The notes under the pieces were generated by a model that did no database searches, was not told the origin of the DNA, and was given only the letters and a program-made list of their open reading frames with translations. A program made the position numbers and the translations under genes. From Lacipirellula parvula (GTDB lineage: Bacteria; Planctomycetota; Planctomycetia; Pirellulales; Lacipirellulaceae): DNA of 64,000 nt. This document shows positions 41,751 to 50,481 of the stretch, one piece after another (position 1 is the first letter of the stretch; each line of letters opens with the position of its first letter). Location of the stretch: the NCBI RefSeq assembly GCF_009177095.1, contig NZ_AP021861.1:1116001-1180000 (forward strand). The letters are read 5' to 3'.

Positions 41751-42863
41751 ATGTCGTCGCCCTCCCCTGCCCCGTCTGCCGCTGCTGGCGTCGCCAAGAT
41801 TCGGCCGCTCGGGCCTGAGGACATTGGCCACGTGCGGGCGATGCTGGCCAAGCGCGACGGCCATGCGTGGGACGAACGTTCGACGGCGTGGTTTCTGCAT
41901 GGGCTCGATCCGCAGCGCTGCATGGCGTGGGGGGCGTTTGTCGGCGACAAGCCGGTTGGGCTGACGTCGATGTTCTTGCGAACGCTGTCGGTCGGCGGCG
42001 GGACGGAACGAGTCGCCTATTGGGCGAACCTGTATGTCGACCCCGACTATCGCGACCAGATGCTCTACCCGCGGTTGCCGATGATGATGCTCACGTCGCT
42101 TAAGGCACTTGGGATCGAGATGCTGTACGCGCCGGTGCGGCTGCCGCAGCTGACGAAGGCTCACCTCGGGTTGGGGTTCGCCAAGGTGGGCGCCATGGAG
42201 GTGCTTGTACGGCCATTGCGGCCGGCGCGGTTCATTTGCAAGTACAAGCGGCTGGGCTGGGCGCGGCCGCTCGCCGGGACGGTGGATGCAGCGTTCGGCG
42301 CCGTGTTGGCGCTGACGGCGGCACGGCCTGCAACTGGGGCGCGGATCGATGATGGGCCGATCGAGCAGCGGCCGGTGGAGCAACTTCAGGCTGTGGCGAC
42401 GCTCATCGGCGAGCGCTCGGCGGGGCGAATCGCCCAACTCTGGTCGGCCGAACTGCTGCAGCAGCGGTATGGTCAGACCCGCGAAGGCGGAAGTTACCGC
42501 TTGGCGACCGCCTGGCGGGGAGACGCGCTGCAAGCGGCGGCGATCTACCGGTTAGCGGAGCGCGGCGACGGCATTCAAGTTGGCGTGTTGATGGATTTTG
42601 CGTTCCGCGAGGGGGGCGAGGCCGACGGCGCCGTGGCGCTGCGAGCCGTCGAGAAAGCGACGCTCGCTGCGGGGGGCGAACTGCTGCTCTACCTCGATGG
42701 TTTGGGCGACGCGAATCGGCAGTTGCTCAAGCGGCGCGGGTTCCGCTCGTCGCCCGAGAACTACGAGTTCCTCGTCTGGCCGAAGAAGCTGGCGACCGCC
42801 GAGGCGCGCTTCGGCGATTGGAATCGTTGGGCCTTTTCCTTCCGCGACCACGACGCATTTTGA
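41751..42863 (+). CDS. GNAT-type acyltransferase, two-domain
   Basis: A 370-residue protein. The N-terminal part (KIRPLGPEDIGHVRAMLAKR, ERVAYWANLYVDPDYRDQM) has the GNAT start and the acyl-CoA binding strand. The second half (about 215-365) repeats a similar fold and ends with GGELLLYLDGLGDANRQLLK and an RGFRSSPENYEFLVW strand. It belongs with FemAB/GNAT-like enzymes that acylate sugars or peptides from acyl-CoA, acyl-ACP or aminoacyl donors. It lies 86 bases after the ACP-SDR-ligase trio, so it could use the activated acyl group made there; this is inference. It is followed closely by the deacetylase gene. Confidence 0.75.
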   Translation: MSSPSPAPSAAAGVAKIRPLGPEDIGHVRAMLAKRDGHAWDERSTAWFLHGLDPQRCMAWGAFVGDKPVGLTSMFLRTLSVGGGTERVAYWANLYVDPDYRDQMLYPRLPMMMLTSLKALGIEMLYAPVRLPQLTKAHLGLGFAKVGAMEVLVRPLRPARFICKYKRLGWARPLAGTVDAAFGAVLALTAARPATGARIDDGPIEQRPVEQLQAVATLIGERSAGRIAQLWSAELLQQRYGQTREGGSYRLATAWRGDALQAAAIYRLAERGDGIQVGVLMDFAFREGGEADGAVALRAVEKATLAAGGELLLYLDGLGDANRQLLKRRGFRSSPENYEFLVWPKKLATAEARFGDWNRWAFSFRDHDAF

Positions 42864-42876
42864 GAGGTGACGTGAC

Positions 42877-43734
42877 ATGAAGAGCGCCGCCGCGTCGCCG
42901 GTCGTCAACGCCCTGTCGTTCGACATCGAAGATTGGTTCCACATGGTCGGGATCGACGCTGTCGATAAGCCCGAGCTGTGGCCGACGTTTCCATCGCTGG
43001 CCGAACGCTACACCGATCAAATTCTGCAGGCGCTCGCCGATGCGAACGTGCGGGCGACGTTCTTCACGCTGGGATGGATTGCCGATCGGCACCCGGCGCT
43101 CGTGCGGCGGATTGCCGACGCGGGGCATGAACTCGGCACGCACTCGTACTGGCACCGGCAATGCTTCACGCTGACGCCGGAAGAACTGCGCGAAGATTTG
43201 CGGCGTTCGATCGATGCGATCGAAAACGCGGGGGGGCAGAAACTGCTCGGGTTTCGTGCGCCGACGTTCTCGATCATCCCGGGGAGCGAGTGGGTTTTCG
43301 ACGTACTGCTCGACCTAGGGCTGAAGTACGACGCCAGCCTGTTCCCGGGCGTACATGGCGGCGGCGGGTACCCTTGTCCGATGGAACGGCACTACTTCAC
43401 CGGCGCCCCGTCGGGCCGGCCGATGCCGGAACTGCCGATGAGCATGATGACGCTGCTGGGGCGGCGGATTGCGTTTTCCGGCGGCGGCTATTTGCGGCTG
43501 CTGCCGCCCTGGCTAATTCGCCGCGGGTTCGACCAGCTTAACGCTCAGGGCATCCCGGTGGTGGCTTACCTCCACCCGCGCGACTTCGCGGCGGATTGCC
43601 CGCGAGTGCCGATGCCGCCGCATCGGAAGTTCAAGTGTTACGTCGGCCTCGGATCGACGGCGGCGAAGTTCAAGATGCTGCTCGAGCGCTATCGGTTTAC
43701 CACCTGCGCCGAGGTGGCGGGTATTGTCCAGTGA
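42877..43734 (+). CDS. Polysaccharide deacetylase (NodB fold, DUF3473-type)
   Basis: A 285-residue protein. The NodB motifs are LSFDIEDWF (Asp16, Asp19 region), FFTLGWIADRHP, and GTHSYWH (His89 and His93, the metal ligands). FRAPTFSI is motif 3. The C-terminal PVVAYLHPRDF and FKCYVGL resemble the extension found in deacetylases tied to exosortase/EPS loci. It removes N- or O-acetyl groups from a polysaccharide. A good ribosome site (AGGTGA) precedes ATG 42877, 13 bases after the GNAT gene. No signal peptide is seen, as is usual for this subgroup, so it probably acts on cytoplasmic intermediates. Confidence 0.88.
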   Translation: MKSAAASPVVNALSFDIEDWFHMVGIDAVDKPELWPTFPSLAERYTDQILQALADANVRATFFTLGWIADRHPALVRRIADAGHELGTHSYWHRQCFTLTPEELREDLRRSIDAIENAGGQKLLGFRAPTFSIIPGSEWVFDVLLDLGLKYDASLFPGVHGGGGYPCPMERHYFTGAPSGRPMPELPMSMMTLLGRRIAFSGGGYLRLLPPWLIRRGFDQLNAQGIPVVAYLHPRDFAADCPRVPMPPHRKFKCYVGLGSTAAKFKMLLERYRFTTCAEVAGIVQ

Positions 43735-43850
43735 GCGCGTCGTTCATCCGGTCTTAACGATTATGCCGGAGAAACTAGTTTTCCGGGCCTGTCGGCGGAC
43801 GGCCCGGCGGCGCCGCTTCGCCAATCCATTTACCTTCCCCAGGGAGGCAA

Positions 43851-43878
43851 CTAGACTCAAGGCTCACGGGGATATAAT
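43851..43878 (+). promoter_or_regulatory. Candidate promoter before the GDP-mannose 3,5-epimerase gene
   Basis: A perfect -10 hexamer TATAAT at 43873-43878 with a poor -35 (CTAGAC, 43851-43856, 16-base spacer). The predicted leader is about 60 bases. It suggests a second transcription start within the EPS locus. Confidence 0.4.
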
Positions 43879-43944
43879 CCCTAGCGGAGGCGCTAGTTAC
43901 GTCCGTTCCACACGGCCTTTTCACGAAGTCGGAAGTTTAACGAC

Positions 43945-44937
43945 ATGAGCAAGAAGAAAGTCCTCGTCGCCGGCGGCGGCGGTTTCATTGGCGGTCACCT
44001 GGCGGCTCGTTTGCTGAAAGATGGCTTCGACGTCCGTTGCGTCGACGTGAAGCCGATGGACGAATGGTATCAGGTGTTCGACGAAGCCGAGAACATCGTC
44101 GCCGATCTCAAGGATCGCCACGCCTGTGATGAAGCTTGTCATGGCGTCGACGACGTTTACAACCTCGCTGCCGACATGGGCGGCATGGGGTTCATCGAAA
44201 ATAACAAGGCGCTCTGCATGCTGTCGGTGTTGATCAACACCCACTTGCTGCAGGCCGCGCAGAAGGAAGGCGTGAAGCGGTTCTTCTACGCGAGCAGCGC
44301 GTGCGTGTACAACGCCGAGAAGCAAGTCAACGAAGACGTCATTCCGCTGAAGGAAGAAGACGCCTACCCCGCGATGCCGGAAGATGGCTACGGCTGGGAG
44401 AAGCTGTTCTCCGAGCGGATGTGCCGCCACTTCCGCGAAGACTACGGTCTGCGGACGCGGGTCGCGCGGTTCCACAACGTCTACGGCCCCTACGGCACCT
44501 GGGAAGGCGGCCGCGAAAAGGCGCCCGCCGCTGTCTGTCGGAAGGTGATTCACGCCAAGGAAACCGGCGCGACCGAGATTGAAATCTGGGGCGACGGCAA
44601 GCAGACCCGCAGCTTCATGTACATCGACGATTGCGTGAAGGGGATTCTGGCCATCATGGACAGCGACATCCTCGAACCGATCAACCTCGGCTCGGACGAG
44701 ATCGTGACGATCAACGGTCTGAGCGATTTGGTCGAAGACATCGCCGGCGTGAAGTTGAAGCGGACGCACAACCTGAGCGCCCCCAAGGGCGTGAACGGCC
44801 GCAACAGCGACAACACGAAGATCATGCAGTACTTGGGTTGGGCCCCCGGCATTAAGCTCCGCGAGGGGATGGCCAAGACTTACGATTGGATTCTGGGCGA
44901 ATACCAGGCCAAGTATGCCGCGACGGCTTCGAAGTAA
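43945..44937 (+). CDS. GDP-mannose 3,5-epimerase-like NAD-dependent epimerase
   Basis: A 330-residue extended SDR. The Gly-rich NAD motif is VAGGGGFIGGHLA. NLAADMGGMGFIENN, FFYASSACVY (with the catalytic-type Cys120), DGYGWEKLFSE (Tyr149, Lys153), and RFHNVYGPYGTWEGGREKAP follow plant GDP-mannose 3,5-epimerase motif for motif. The enzyme converts GDP-D-mannose to GDP-L-galactose or GDP-L-gulose. Combined with gmd and fcl further on, GDP-mannose is the hub for at least two deoxy or L-sugars. The match is by remembered motifs; a different sugar-nucleotide epimerase is possible. A strong terminator follows. Confidence 0.88.
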   Translation: MSKKKVLVAGGGGFIGGHLAARLLKDGFDVRCVDVKPMDEWYQVFDEAENIVADLKDRHACDEACHGVDDVYNLAADMGGMGFIENNKALCMLSVLINTHLLQAAQKEGVKRFFYASSACVYNAEKQVNEDVIPLKEEDAYPAMPEDGYGWEKLFSERMCRHFREDYGLRTRVARFHNVYGPYGTWEGGREKAPAAVCRKVIHAKETGATEIEIWGDGKQTRSFMYIDDCVKGILAIMDSDILEPINLGSDEIVTINGLSDLVEDIAGVKLKRTHNLSAPKGVNGRNSDNTKIMQYLGWAPGIKLREGMAKTYDWILGEYQAKYAATASK

Positions 44938-44967
44938 GGGCCGACGCGAGAGATTGAGCAGCTACCA

Positions 44968-45001
44968 GGGAGGCGGCGAATTTGCCGCCTCCCTTTTTTT
45001 G
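44968..45001 (+). terminator. Rho-independent terminator after the epimerase gene
   Basis: A perfect 10-bp stem GGGAGGCGGC / its complement ending GCCGCCTCCC, loop GAATTT-like, followed by eight T's. It ends one transcriptional unit of the EPS locus 30 bases after the stop codon. Confidence 0.9.
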
Positions 45002-45008
45002 TTTTTGG

Positions 45009-45057
45009 GTGAGGGGAGGGGAATTCTGGCGCCCGCTTCAATTCCCCCTCCCCAAGG
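45009..45057. repeat. Short member of family D repeats
   Basis: G-rich left arm, C-rich right arm, and the core which reversed reads TTGAAGCGGGCGCCAG, matching the cores at 62101-62112 and 11346-11420. It directly follows the terminator. Confidence 0.75.
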
Positions 45058-45108
45058 CTCGTCATCGATTGGAGTATACATCGGCTCGCCGCATGGATTG
45101 CTGGCTGC

Positions 45109-45318
45109 ATTGGCCCCGGAGGGGCCGAGTCATGTAGCCAGGGGCGCGAGCCCCTGGTCTTCGGTTCGAATTGGTTCCATAGCCCCGCGAGGGGCGGCAC
45201 TGTTCGCCATCGCAGGCGGGAGCTGTGTCGCCCCTCACGGGGCTAAGGAGCATTCCGGTGTTTGAAACCAGGGGCTAACGCCCCTGGCTACACCATGCCG
45301 CCCCCGCCGGGGGCTAAT
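45109..45318. repeat. Triple-nested inverted repeat (families N, O and P)
   Basis: Layer 1: ATTGGCCCCGGAGGGGCC (from 45109) pairs with the arm ending GGGGGCTAAT (to 45318). Layer 2: TGTAGCCAGGGGC (from 45133) pairs with GCCCCTGGCTACA (to 45292). Layer 3: TAGCCCC (from 45180) pairs with GGGGCTA (to 45245). Each arm is also a hairpin by itself, for instance CCAGGGGC-gcga-GCCCCTGG. It lies between the terminator and wecB. Confidence 0.9.
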
Positions 45319-45365
45319 AGCAGATGCACTTTCCCGCTCACGAGCGGAAACTTCAAGGTTTACAA

Positions 45366-46511
45366 ATGGCTCATTGCATTGCGGTTCTCATCGGCACGCG
45401 GCCTGAAGCGATCAAAATGGCGCCCGTCATTGCGGCGTTGCGCGACGATCCGTTGCTCGAGCCGTACGTCATCAACGCTGGGCAGCATCGCGAGATGATT
45501 GCCCAGGTGGTGGAGCTGTTCGGCATCCAGGTCGACGCCGATCTCGCGGCGATGGAGCCGAGCCAAACGCTCGCCGGGTTGACGTCGCGGTTGGTCGACC
45601 GAATCGATCAAGCCCTCGCGGCGGCGCAGCCAGAGATGGTGCTCGTGCAGGGCGACACGACGACGGTGTTGTGCGCGGCGCTTGCGAGTTTCTACCGCCG
45701 GATTCCGATCGGGCATGTCGAAGCGGGACTGCGAACGGGGACGATCGATTCGCCGTTTCCGGAAGAGGCCAACCGGCGGCTGACGAGCCCACTCGTGGCG
45801 CTGCATTTCGCGCCTACGGAAACCTCGCGGCAGGCGCTCTTGGCCGAACGGATTCCCGATGAATCAATCTTCGTCACCGGCAACACGGTGATCGACGCGC
45901 TGTTGGCGGAAGTTCGCCGGCAGCAAGATGCGGAGGTGCGGGGGTCGCTCCATAGCCAATTTGAACAAGTGATCGGCAGCGACTGGAACGCGCGGCCGTT
46001 CATTTTGGTGACGGGGCATCGGCGCGAGAATTTCGGTTCCGGGTTCGAGTCGATTTGCGCGGCCCTCGCCGAGCTCGCGACGAGGCGGCCCGACGTGCTG
46101 ATCGTTTACCCAGTGCACCTCAACCCGCAGGTGAAAGAAGTGGTTCACGCCCGGCTGGGGAATCTGCCGAATGTGCGGCTGATTCCGCCACAGCCGTACG
46201 CGCAGTTCGTCGCCCTGGCGACGGCGTGCAAGTTGATCCTCACCGATTCGGGCGGCGTCCAGGAAGAGGCCCCGTCGCTTGGCAAGCCGGTGCTGGTGAT
46301 GCGGGAGTCGACCGAACGGCCCGAGGGGGTGGCGGCGGGGGCGGTGCGGCTGGTGGGGCCCCACGCCGACCGGATCGTCACGGAGACATTGCGGCTGCTC
46401 GACGACGAGGCGGCCTACGGGGCCATGGCCCAGGTGGCGAATCCCTATGGCGACGGCGAGGCGGCGGGGCGGATTGTCGCGGCGATTCGCCAGTATCTGA
46501 GTGGTCGTTAG
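45366..46511 (+). CDS. wecB: UDP-N-acetylglucosamine 2-epimerase (non-hydrolysing)
   Basis: A 381-residue GT-B-like epimerase. The start, MAHCIAVLIGTRPEAIKMAP, is the classical N-terminus and sets ATG 45366. QGDTTTVLCAAL, HVEAGLRTG, PFPEEANRRL, TGHRRENFG, VYPVHLNPQV and TDSGGVQEEAPSLGKPVLVMR-type segments all appear in order. It interconverts UDP-GlcNAc and UDP-ManNAc, giving a ManNAc donor for EPS. It follows the triple-nested repeat and is the first gene after the terminator, so a new promoter must lie within 45001-45365. Confidence 0.94.
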   Translation: MAHCIAVLIGTRPEAIKMAPVIAALRDDPLLEPYVINAGQHREMIAQVVELFGIQVDADLAAMEPSQTLAGLTSRLVDRIDQALAAAQPEMVLVQGDTTTVLCAALASFYRRIPIGHVEAGLRTGTIDSPFPEEANRRLTSPLVALHFAPTETSRQALLAERIPDESIFVTGNTVIDALLAEVRRQQDAEVRGSLHSQFEQVIGSDWNARPFILVTGHRRENFGSGFESICAALAELATRRPDVLIVYPVHLNPQVKEVVHARLGNLPNVRLIPPQPYAQFVALATACKLILTDSGGVQEEAPSLGKPVLVMRESTERPEGVAAGAVRLVGPHADRIVTETLRLLDDEAAYGAMAQVANPYGDGEAAGRIVAAIRQYLSGR

Positions 46512-46530
46512 ACACAGTCGCGGAAGCGTT

Positions 46531-46620
46531 TGTGGGAGGCGTCTCCGACGCCGATGCCGGTCACAACAACCAGTGGCTCTGCCTGCACAAGCTGCTTCGG
46601 GGTCAGAGACCCCTCCCACA
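46531..46620. repeat. Cloverleaf-like inverted repeat, copy 2 with arms swapped (family H)
   Basis: The left arm 46531-46554 equals the right arm of 15571-15661 reversed; the right arm 46597-46620 equals its left arm reversed, both exact over 24 bases. The 42-base centre differs. It lies 19 bases after wecB. Confidence 0.92.
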
Positions 46621-47058
46621 AGTTAATAATTTCGGCCGGCTTAGCGGGCTTGCGGGCGGGCGTGCCAGCGGCTGTTCGCCCGGCTCTCCCAACCGTTACA
46701 ACCGGGCCGCCGGGGGCGTTGTAAGATCGCAACATCGCGGGCCGAGATGTTCCATTCATTTGACATGTCGGCGGCGATTGGTAACGATGACAACTGGGTC
46801 GAACGCGAGAACATCTTAGCCGGGCGAATGATCGCAACGTCTTATCTGGCCGGCAATTGCGAAGCCGCAAGTCGCCAATCGGCCAGGGCCCAAAGACGCC
46901 GCAAGCGGTCCGCCTGCCAGGCTTGGTCCGCCGATTGCTTCGACGGCCTCTTCGCGTTGTGGACAGCGAGCGAAGGCCGTCATGGCCGCATCGCCAGCTG
47001 CCTGCACGACTGCTACGACCCGACGCCGTTGATGTGCAACTAGAGGAGCCCGTACCGG
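46621..47058. other. Intergenic stretch before the WecA-like gene
   Basis: No convincing gene. A perfect -35 (TTGACA, 46759-46764) has only a weak -10 at the right distance. A 98-codon frame from 46747 has no coding bias and is Ser/Arg/Cys-rich, so I do not count it as a gene. Confidence 0.4.
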
Positions 47059-48582
47059 ATGCAGTACGTACTAACCATGAGCTGCATTGCTGCGATCGTC
47101 AGCTACCCGCTGACGCATTTCGTGGCTTCGTTGGCTCAGCGGTGGGGCTTCGTCGACCGGCCCGACGGGCATCACAAAAGTCACAAGAAGCCGGTCTCGC
47201 TCGGCGGCGGCTTTGCCGTCTTCATGGCAGCGGTGGTGACGTTCGCGGTCGAATTTTTCTCTTCGCAGAATCTGCAAGAGTCGCTTCACGACAATGCCCC
47301 GTTCCTTGCCGGCTTGCTGCTGGCGGGGGGCTGGATCGTGCTACTAGGTTTGTACGACGACCGCTTCGGGATGAAGGGGCGGTACAAGCTGCTCGGACAG
47401 ATTGTCGCGGCGCTGATCGTCATTGGCTCGGGATTGGAGATCAAGGCGTTCTCACTGTTCGGCGAACGCATTCCGTTGGGTTACCTCTCCGTTCCATTCA
47501 CTTTGTTCTGGTTGGTCGGCGCCATCAATTCGCTGAACCTGCTCGATGGCATCGACGGACTGGCGACGACGATCGGCATCATCCTCTGTTCGGCGATCAC
47601 CGTGATGGCGCTCTGGTTCGGACAACCGGCCGTCGCCGTCGTCGCTGCGGTATTCGCTGGAGCGCTACTTGGATTTCTACGGTTTAACTTTCCGCCAGCG
47701 AGTATTTTTCTGGGCGACGCCGGAAGCATGCTGATCGGACTGATCGTCGGTTCGCTGGCAATCGGCGCCTCGCTGAAGGGCCCGGCTACCGTCGCGATGG
47801 CGGCGCCGCTGGCGATCTGGTCGTTGCCGATGTTTGATTCGTTCGTCGCGATCTTGCGGCGGAAGCTGACCGGCCGCAGCATCTACGCCACCGACCGCGG
47901 GCATTTGCATCACCGGCTGATGGCCCGTTTTGGCAAGAACACCCGCGTGCTGGCGGTGGTGGCGCTCTGCTGTGCGGTGACGTGCGGCGGCGCCTTGCTG
48001 AGCATGTTCATGCAGAACGACCTGATGGCGATCGGGTCGGTGCTGCTCGTGATTTGCATTCTGGTGGCGACGCAGATCTTTGGCCACGTTGAGTTCATGA
48101 TGCTAGCCAACCGCGTGAAGTCGGTCGGCATGTCGTTCGTCAAACCCTCCAACGGCAGCGGCGCATGGCACTCGTCAGTGCGTCTACAGGGGACGCGCGA
48201 GTGGGACATGCTGTGGCAGTCGCTGATCGAATACGCGGAGAAGTCGCGGTTGGTGGAGGTGCGGATCGACCTCAACCTCGCGTCGATTCAAGAGGCGTAC
48301 CATGCTTCGTGGAAGCGTCGCAGCAGTTGCGAACGCCGCGAGCTGTGGCGAACGGAAGTGCCGCTGTTCGTCAATCAACACGTCGTCGGCCGGATTTCGA
48401 TCTGCGGCGAACGGACCGACGGAGCGCTGGTCTGCGATGTGATCGGCCGCGTGATGGACATGCTCGAAACGGTGGAAGTGGAGATCGCTTCGCTGGCGTC
48501 GACGCAGTCGCTGCCTCCGCAAATCGCTCCCGTTCCCGCCGCGCCCATCGAAGAGGTTTCGTCGACGCCGGTCGGCTCCTGA
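47059..48582 (+). CDS. WecA-like polyprenyl-phosphate sugar-1-phosphate transferase with C-terminal extension
   Basis: A 507-residue protein. Residues 1-340 form about ten membrane helices with the MraY/WecA motifs GFVDRPDGHHKSHKKPVSLG, GLYDDRFGMKGRYKLLGQ, INSLNLLDGIDGLA, SIFLGDAGSMLIG, and a late DRGHLHHRLMARFG His motif. It transfers a sugar phosphate (probably GlcNAc-1-P) to undecaprenyl phosphate, starting EPS assembly. The last 165 residues are a soluble domain (REWDMLWQSLIEYAEKSRLV, VPLFVNQHVVGRISICG) ending in a helix. WecA proteins usually lack such a tail; its role is unknown and may be regulatory. Confidence 0.92.
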   Translation: MQYVLTMSCIAAIVSYPLTHFVASLAQRWGFVDRPDGHHKSHKKPVSLGGGFAVFMAAVVTFAVEFFSSQNLQESLHDNAPFLAGLLLAGGWIVLLGLYDDRFGMKGRYKLLGQIVAALIVIGSGLEIKAFSLFGERIPLGYLSVPFTLFWLVGAINSLNLLDGIDGLATTIGIILCSAITVMALWFGQPAVAVVAAVFAGALLGFLRFNFPPASIFLGDAGSMLIGLIVGSLAIGASLKGPATVAMAAPLAIWSLPMFDSFVAILRRKLTGRSIYATDRGHLHHRLMARFGKNTRVLAVVALCCAVTCGGALLSMFMQNDLMAIGSVLLVICILVATQIFGHVEFMMLANRVKSVGMSFVKPSNGSGAWHSSVRLQGTREWDMLWQSLIEYAEKSRLVEVRIDLNLASIQEAYHASWKRRSSCERRELWRTEVPLFVNQHVVGRISICGERTDGALVCDVIGRVMDMLETVEVEIASLASTQSLPPQIAPVPAAPIEEVSSTPVGS

Positions 48583-48642
48583 GCATTCCGGTCAAACCCG
48601 CGACGTTCCCGCCCTGCCAGTTCTGGCGACGTCGACCACTCG

Positions 48643-50265
48643 TTGAAAGCTGCGCCTCCTACCTTGTCTGCTTCCAATCCTTCAGGCGAAGCCGTTGAGC
48701 CAGCAGACCAGCCGCCGGCTGCGAGTCGGGGTCCGTCGTTGGCCGTCGTCGTGGGGCGAGGTTTTTCGTGGCTGACGCTGAGCATCGTGGCGGGGAAGCT
48801 CCTCGGCGGCGTCACGCAGTTGCTGCTTGGCCGCTGGATCAGCGATGAGCAGTTCGGCGACATTGCGATCATGCTGTCGATCGCCGCGGTCGTCAAAGTC
48901 TTTCAAGACGGCGGCGTGCCGCAGGTCCTCGTGCAACGCGGGGCCGAGGCTTTCGACCGCACGATGGGGGCGGCGTTCTGGTTGAGCATGGCCCTGGCGA
49001 CGGTCTCGGCGGCGGCGCTGGCGGTCGCGGCGCCGATCATCGCCGACGTGTACGACACCCCCATGTTGACGAGCCTGTTGTGGGTCGTCGCGGCGTCGTT
49101 GCCGCTCGGGGGCATCAGCACGTTTCTGCGCGCCAAGCTGCGGGTCGATTTGCGATTTAAGACGATCGCTTACGTCGCGATGGCGTGGTTCGTCATTAGG
49201 AACATCAGCACGATCGGGCTCGCCTCGGCGGGCTTCGGCACGATGAGCCTCGCGATTCCGCTGGTGATCGTCGCGATCTACGAAGCGTTCGCCGACTATT
49301 ACGCGACGCGCATCAAACCTTGGCGGCTGCCGTTCGGCTTTTCACAGTGGCCCGACTTACTGGGAAGTTCGTTCTGGGTCGGCGCCGCCGCGGTGAGTCG
49401 CGGCGTGGCGCGGATGGGCGACTACCTCGCGCTCGGCATTTTCTTGCCGATGGGTGTCGTCGGCAAGTACTTCTTCGGCTACCAATTCACGGCGCAGGTT
49501 CTTGAACTGTTGGCGACGAATCTGCAGCACGTGCTGTTTCCTGCGCTCAGTCGGCTCGCCGATCAGCCGGAGCGGCAAGCTCGCGCGATCGTTCGCAGTA
49601 TCCGGATGTTGGTGTTCATTGCGGCTCCGGTCAGCGTGTGCCTGGCAGTCGTCATCAGCCCGCTGGTCACGATCCTTGACGAGATTGTGTGGAATCACAA
49701 ATGGTCGTCGACGATCGGCCTCATGCAGATCTTCGCGGTGACGGCGCCGATGCGGATGTTCACGGACTTGCTCGCCGCGGCGCTGTCGTCGCAGGGAAAG
49801 TTTCGGTCGAGTGCAATCGTCTATTCGTGCGAGGGGCTGTGGCTGGTCGTCGCGGCGTCGATCGCGGTGGCGATCTACGGCGAGAACTTGGTCGGGCTCG
49901 CGGTCTTGATTTCGCTCGCACAAGCGGTGTTCAGCGTCGGGGCGTCGATTCGCATGTTGCGTGATTTCGGGATCGATTGGCAAAGCTGCCTGAGGTCGAT
50001 GCTGCCGGCGTGGTTCGTCGCCCTGGCCGCCGGCGGGGGGACGCTCGCTTTGCTGGCCCTGCTGCCGGCCGGCTCCGCTCAGCTGGTGCTTTTGATCTGC
50101 GGCGGGTGCTTTTTCGGGGTGACGTTTATAGCAATGGCTAGGGTTTTTCTGGCGGCCGATCTCATGGAACTCGCCGGTTTGGCCCCGGCTAAGATCGGGC
50201 GGCTGGCGCGGGCCCTGTTGCTATTGCCTTCCCCGCCGTTGGCCTATGATAGAGCAAGCAAATGA
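48643..50265 (+). CDS. Wzx-like oligosaccharide flippase
   Basis: A polytopic protein of up to 540 residues with some 12-14 hydrophobic helices. The start LAVVVGRGFSWLTLSIVAGK and VTQLLLGRWISDEQFGDIAI are typical of the polysaccharide-export (MOP/RfbX) family. It flips the lipid-linked repeat unit across the inner membrane. The start is uncertain: TTG 48643 is the first, TTG 48664 another. The N-terminal 30 residues are low in complexity, so a shorter protein is possible. It follows the WecA-like gene by 60 bases, as expected for a Wzx/Wzy system. Confidence 0.88.
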   Translation: MKAAPPTLSASNPSGEAVEPADQPPAASRGPSLAVVVGRGFSWLTLSIVAGKLLGGVTQLLLGRWISDEQFGDIAIMLSIAAVVKVFQDGGVPQVLVQRGAEAFDRTMGAAFWLSMALATVSAAALAVAAPIIADVYDTPMLTSLLWVVAASLPLGGISTFLRAKLRVDLRFKTIAYVAMAWFVIRNISTIGLASAGFGTMSLAIPLVIVAIYEAFADYYATRIKPWRLPFGFSQWPDLLGSSFWVGAAAVSRGVARMGDYLALGIFLPMGVVGKYFFGYQFTAQVLELLATNLQHVLFPALSRLADQPERQARAIVRSIRMLVFIAAPVSVCLAVVISPLVTILDEIVWNHKWSSTIGLMQIFAVTAPMRMFTDLLAAALSSQGKFRSSAIVYSCEGLWLVVAASIAVAIYGENLVGLAVLISLAQAVFSVGASIRMLRDFGIDWQSCLRSMLPAWFVALAAGGGTLALLALLPAGSAQLVLLICGGCFFGVTFIAMARVFLAADLMELAGLAPAKIGRLARALLLLPSPPLAYDRASK

Positions 50266-50481
50266 TCGGCCCATTCCTCATCCGCGGGGAGTCCGTCGTC
50301 CAGCACGACGACCCGCCGCGCGAGTCGATCGCCAAGCAGGCAGCAGCCTTTCGGCTGCGACCGAACGTCGTTGAGTGTAGGGCGGCGGCAGAGTCCATCC
50401 TTTGATCTGGTCGCAGCGCTCCGCATGTTCGCCGGCGCGTGACTGGAAACCGTCATTCATTTCACAGAGGCATCGTCGAGA

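Noticed and set aside
46759-46787. Promoter for the WecA-like gene
   Set aside because: The -35 is perfect, but no acceptable -10 lies at 16-18 bases, and the leader would be about 270 bases.
46747-47043. 98-codon plus-strand frame between wecB and the WecA-like gene
   Set aside because: No coding bias, no domain, no ribosome site; Arg/Ser/Cys-rich in the manner of random GC-rich DNA.
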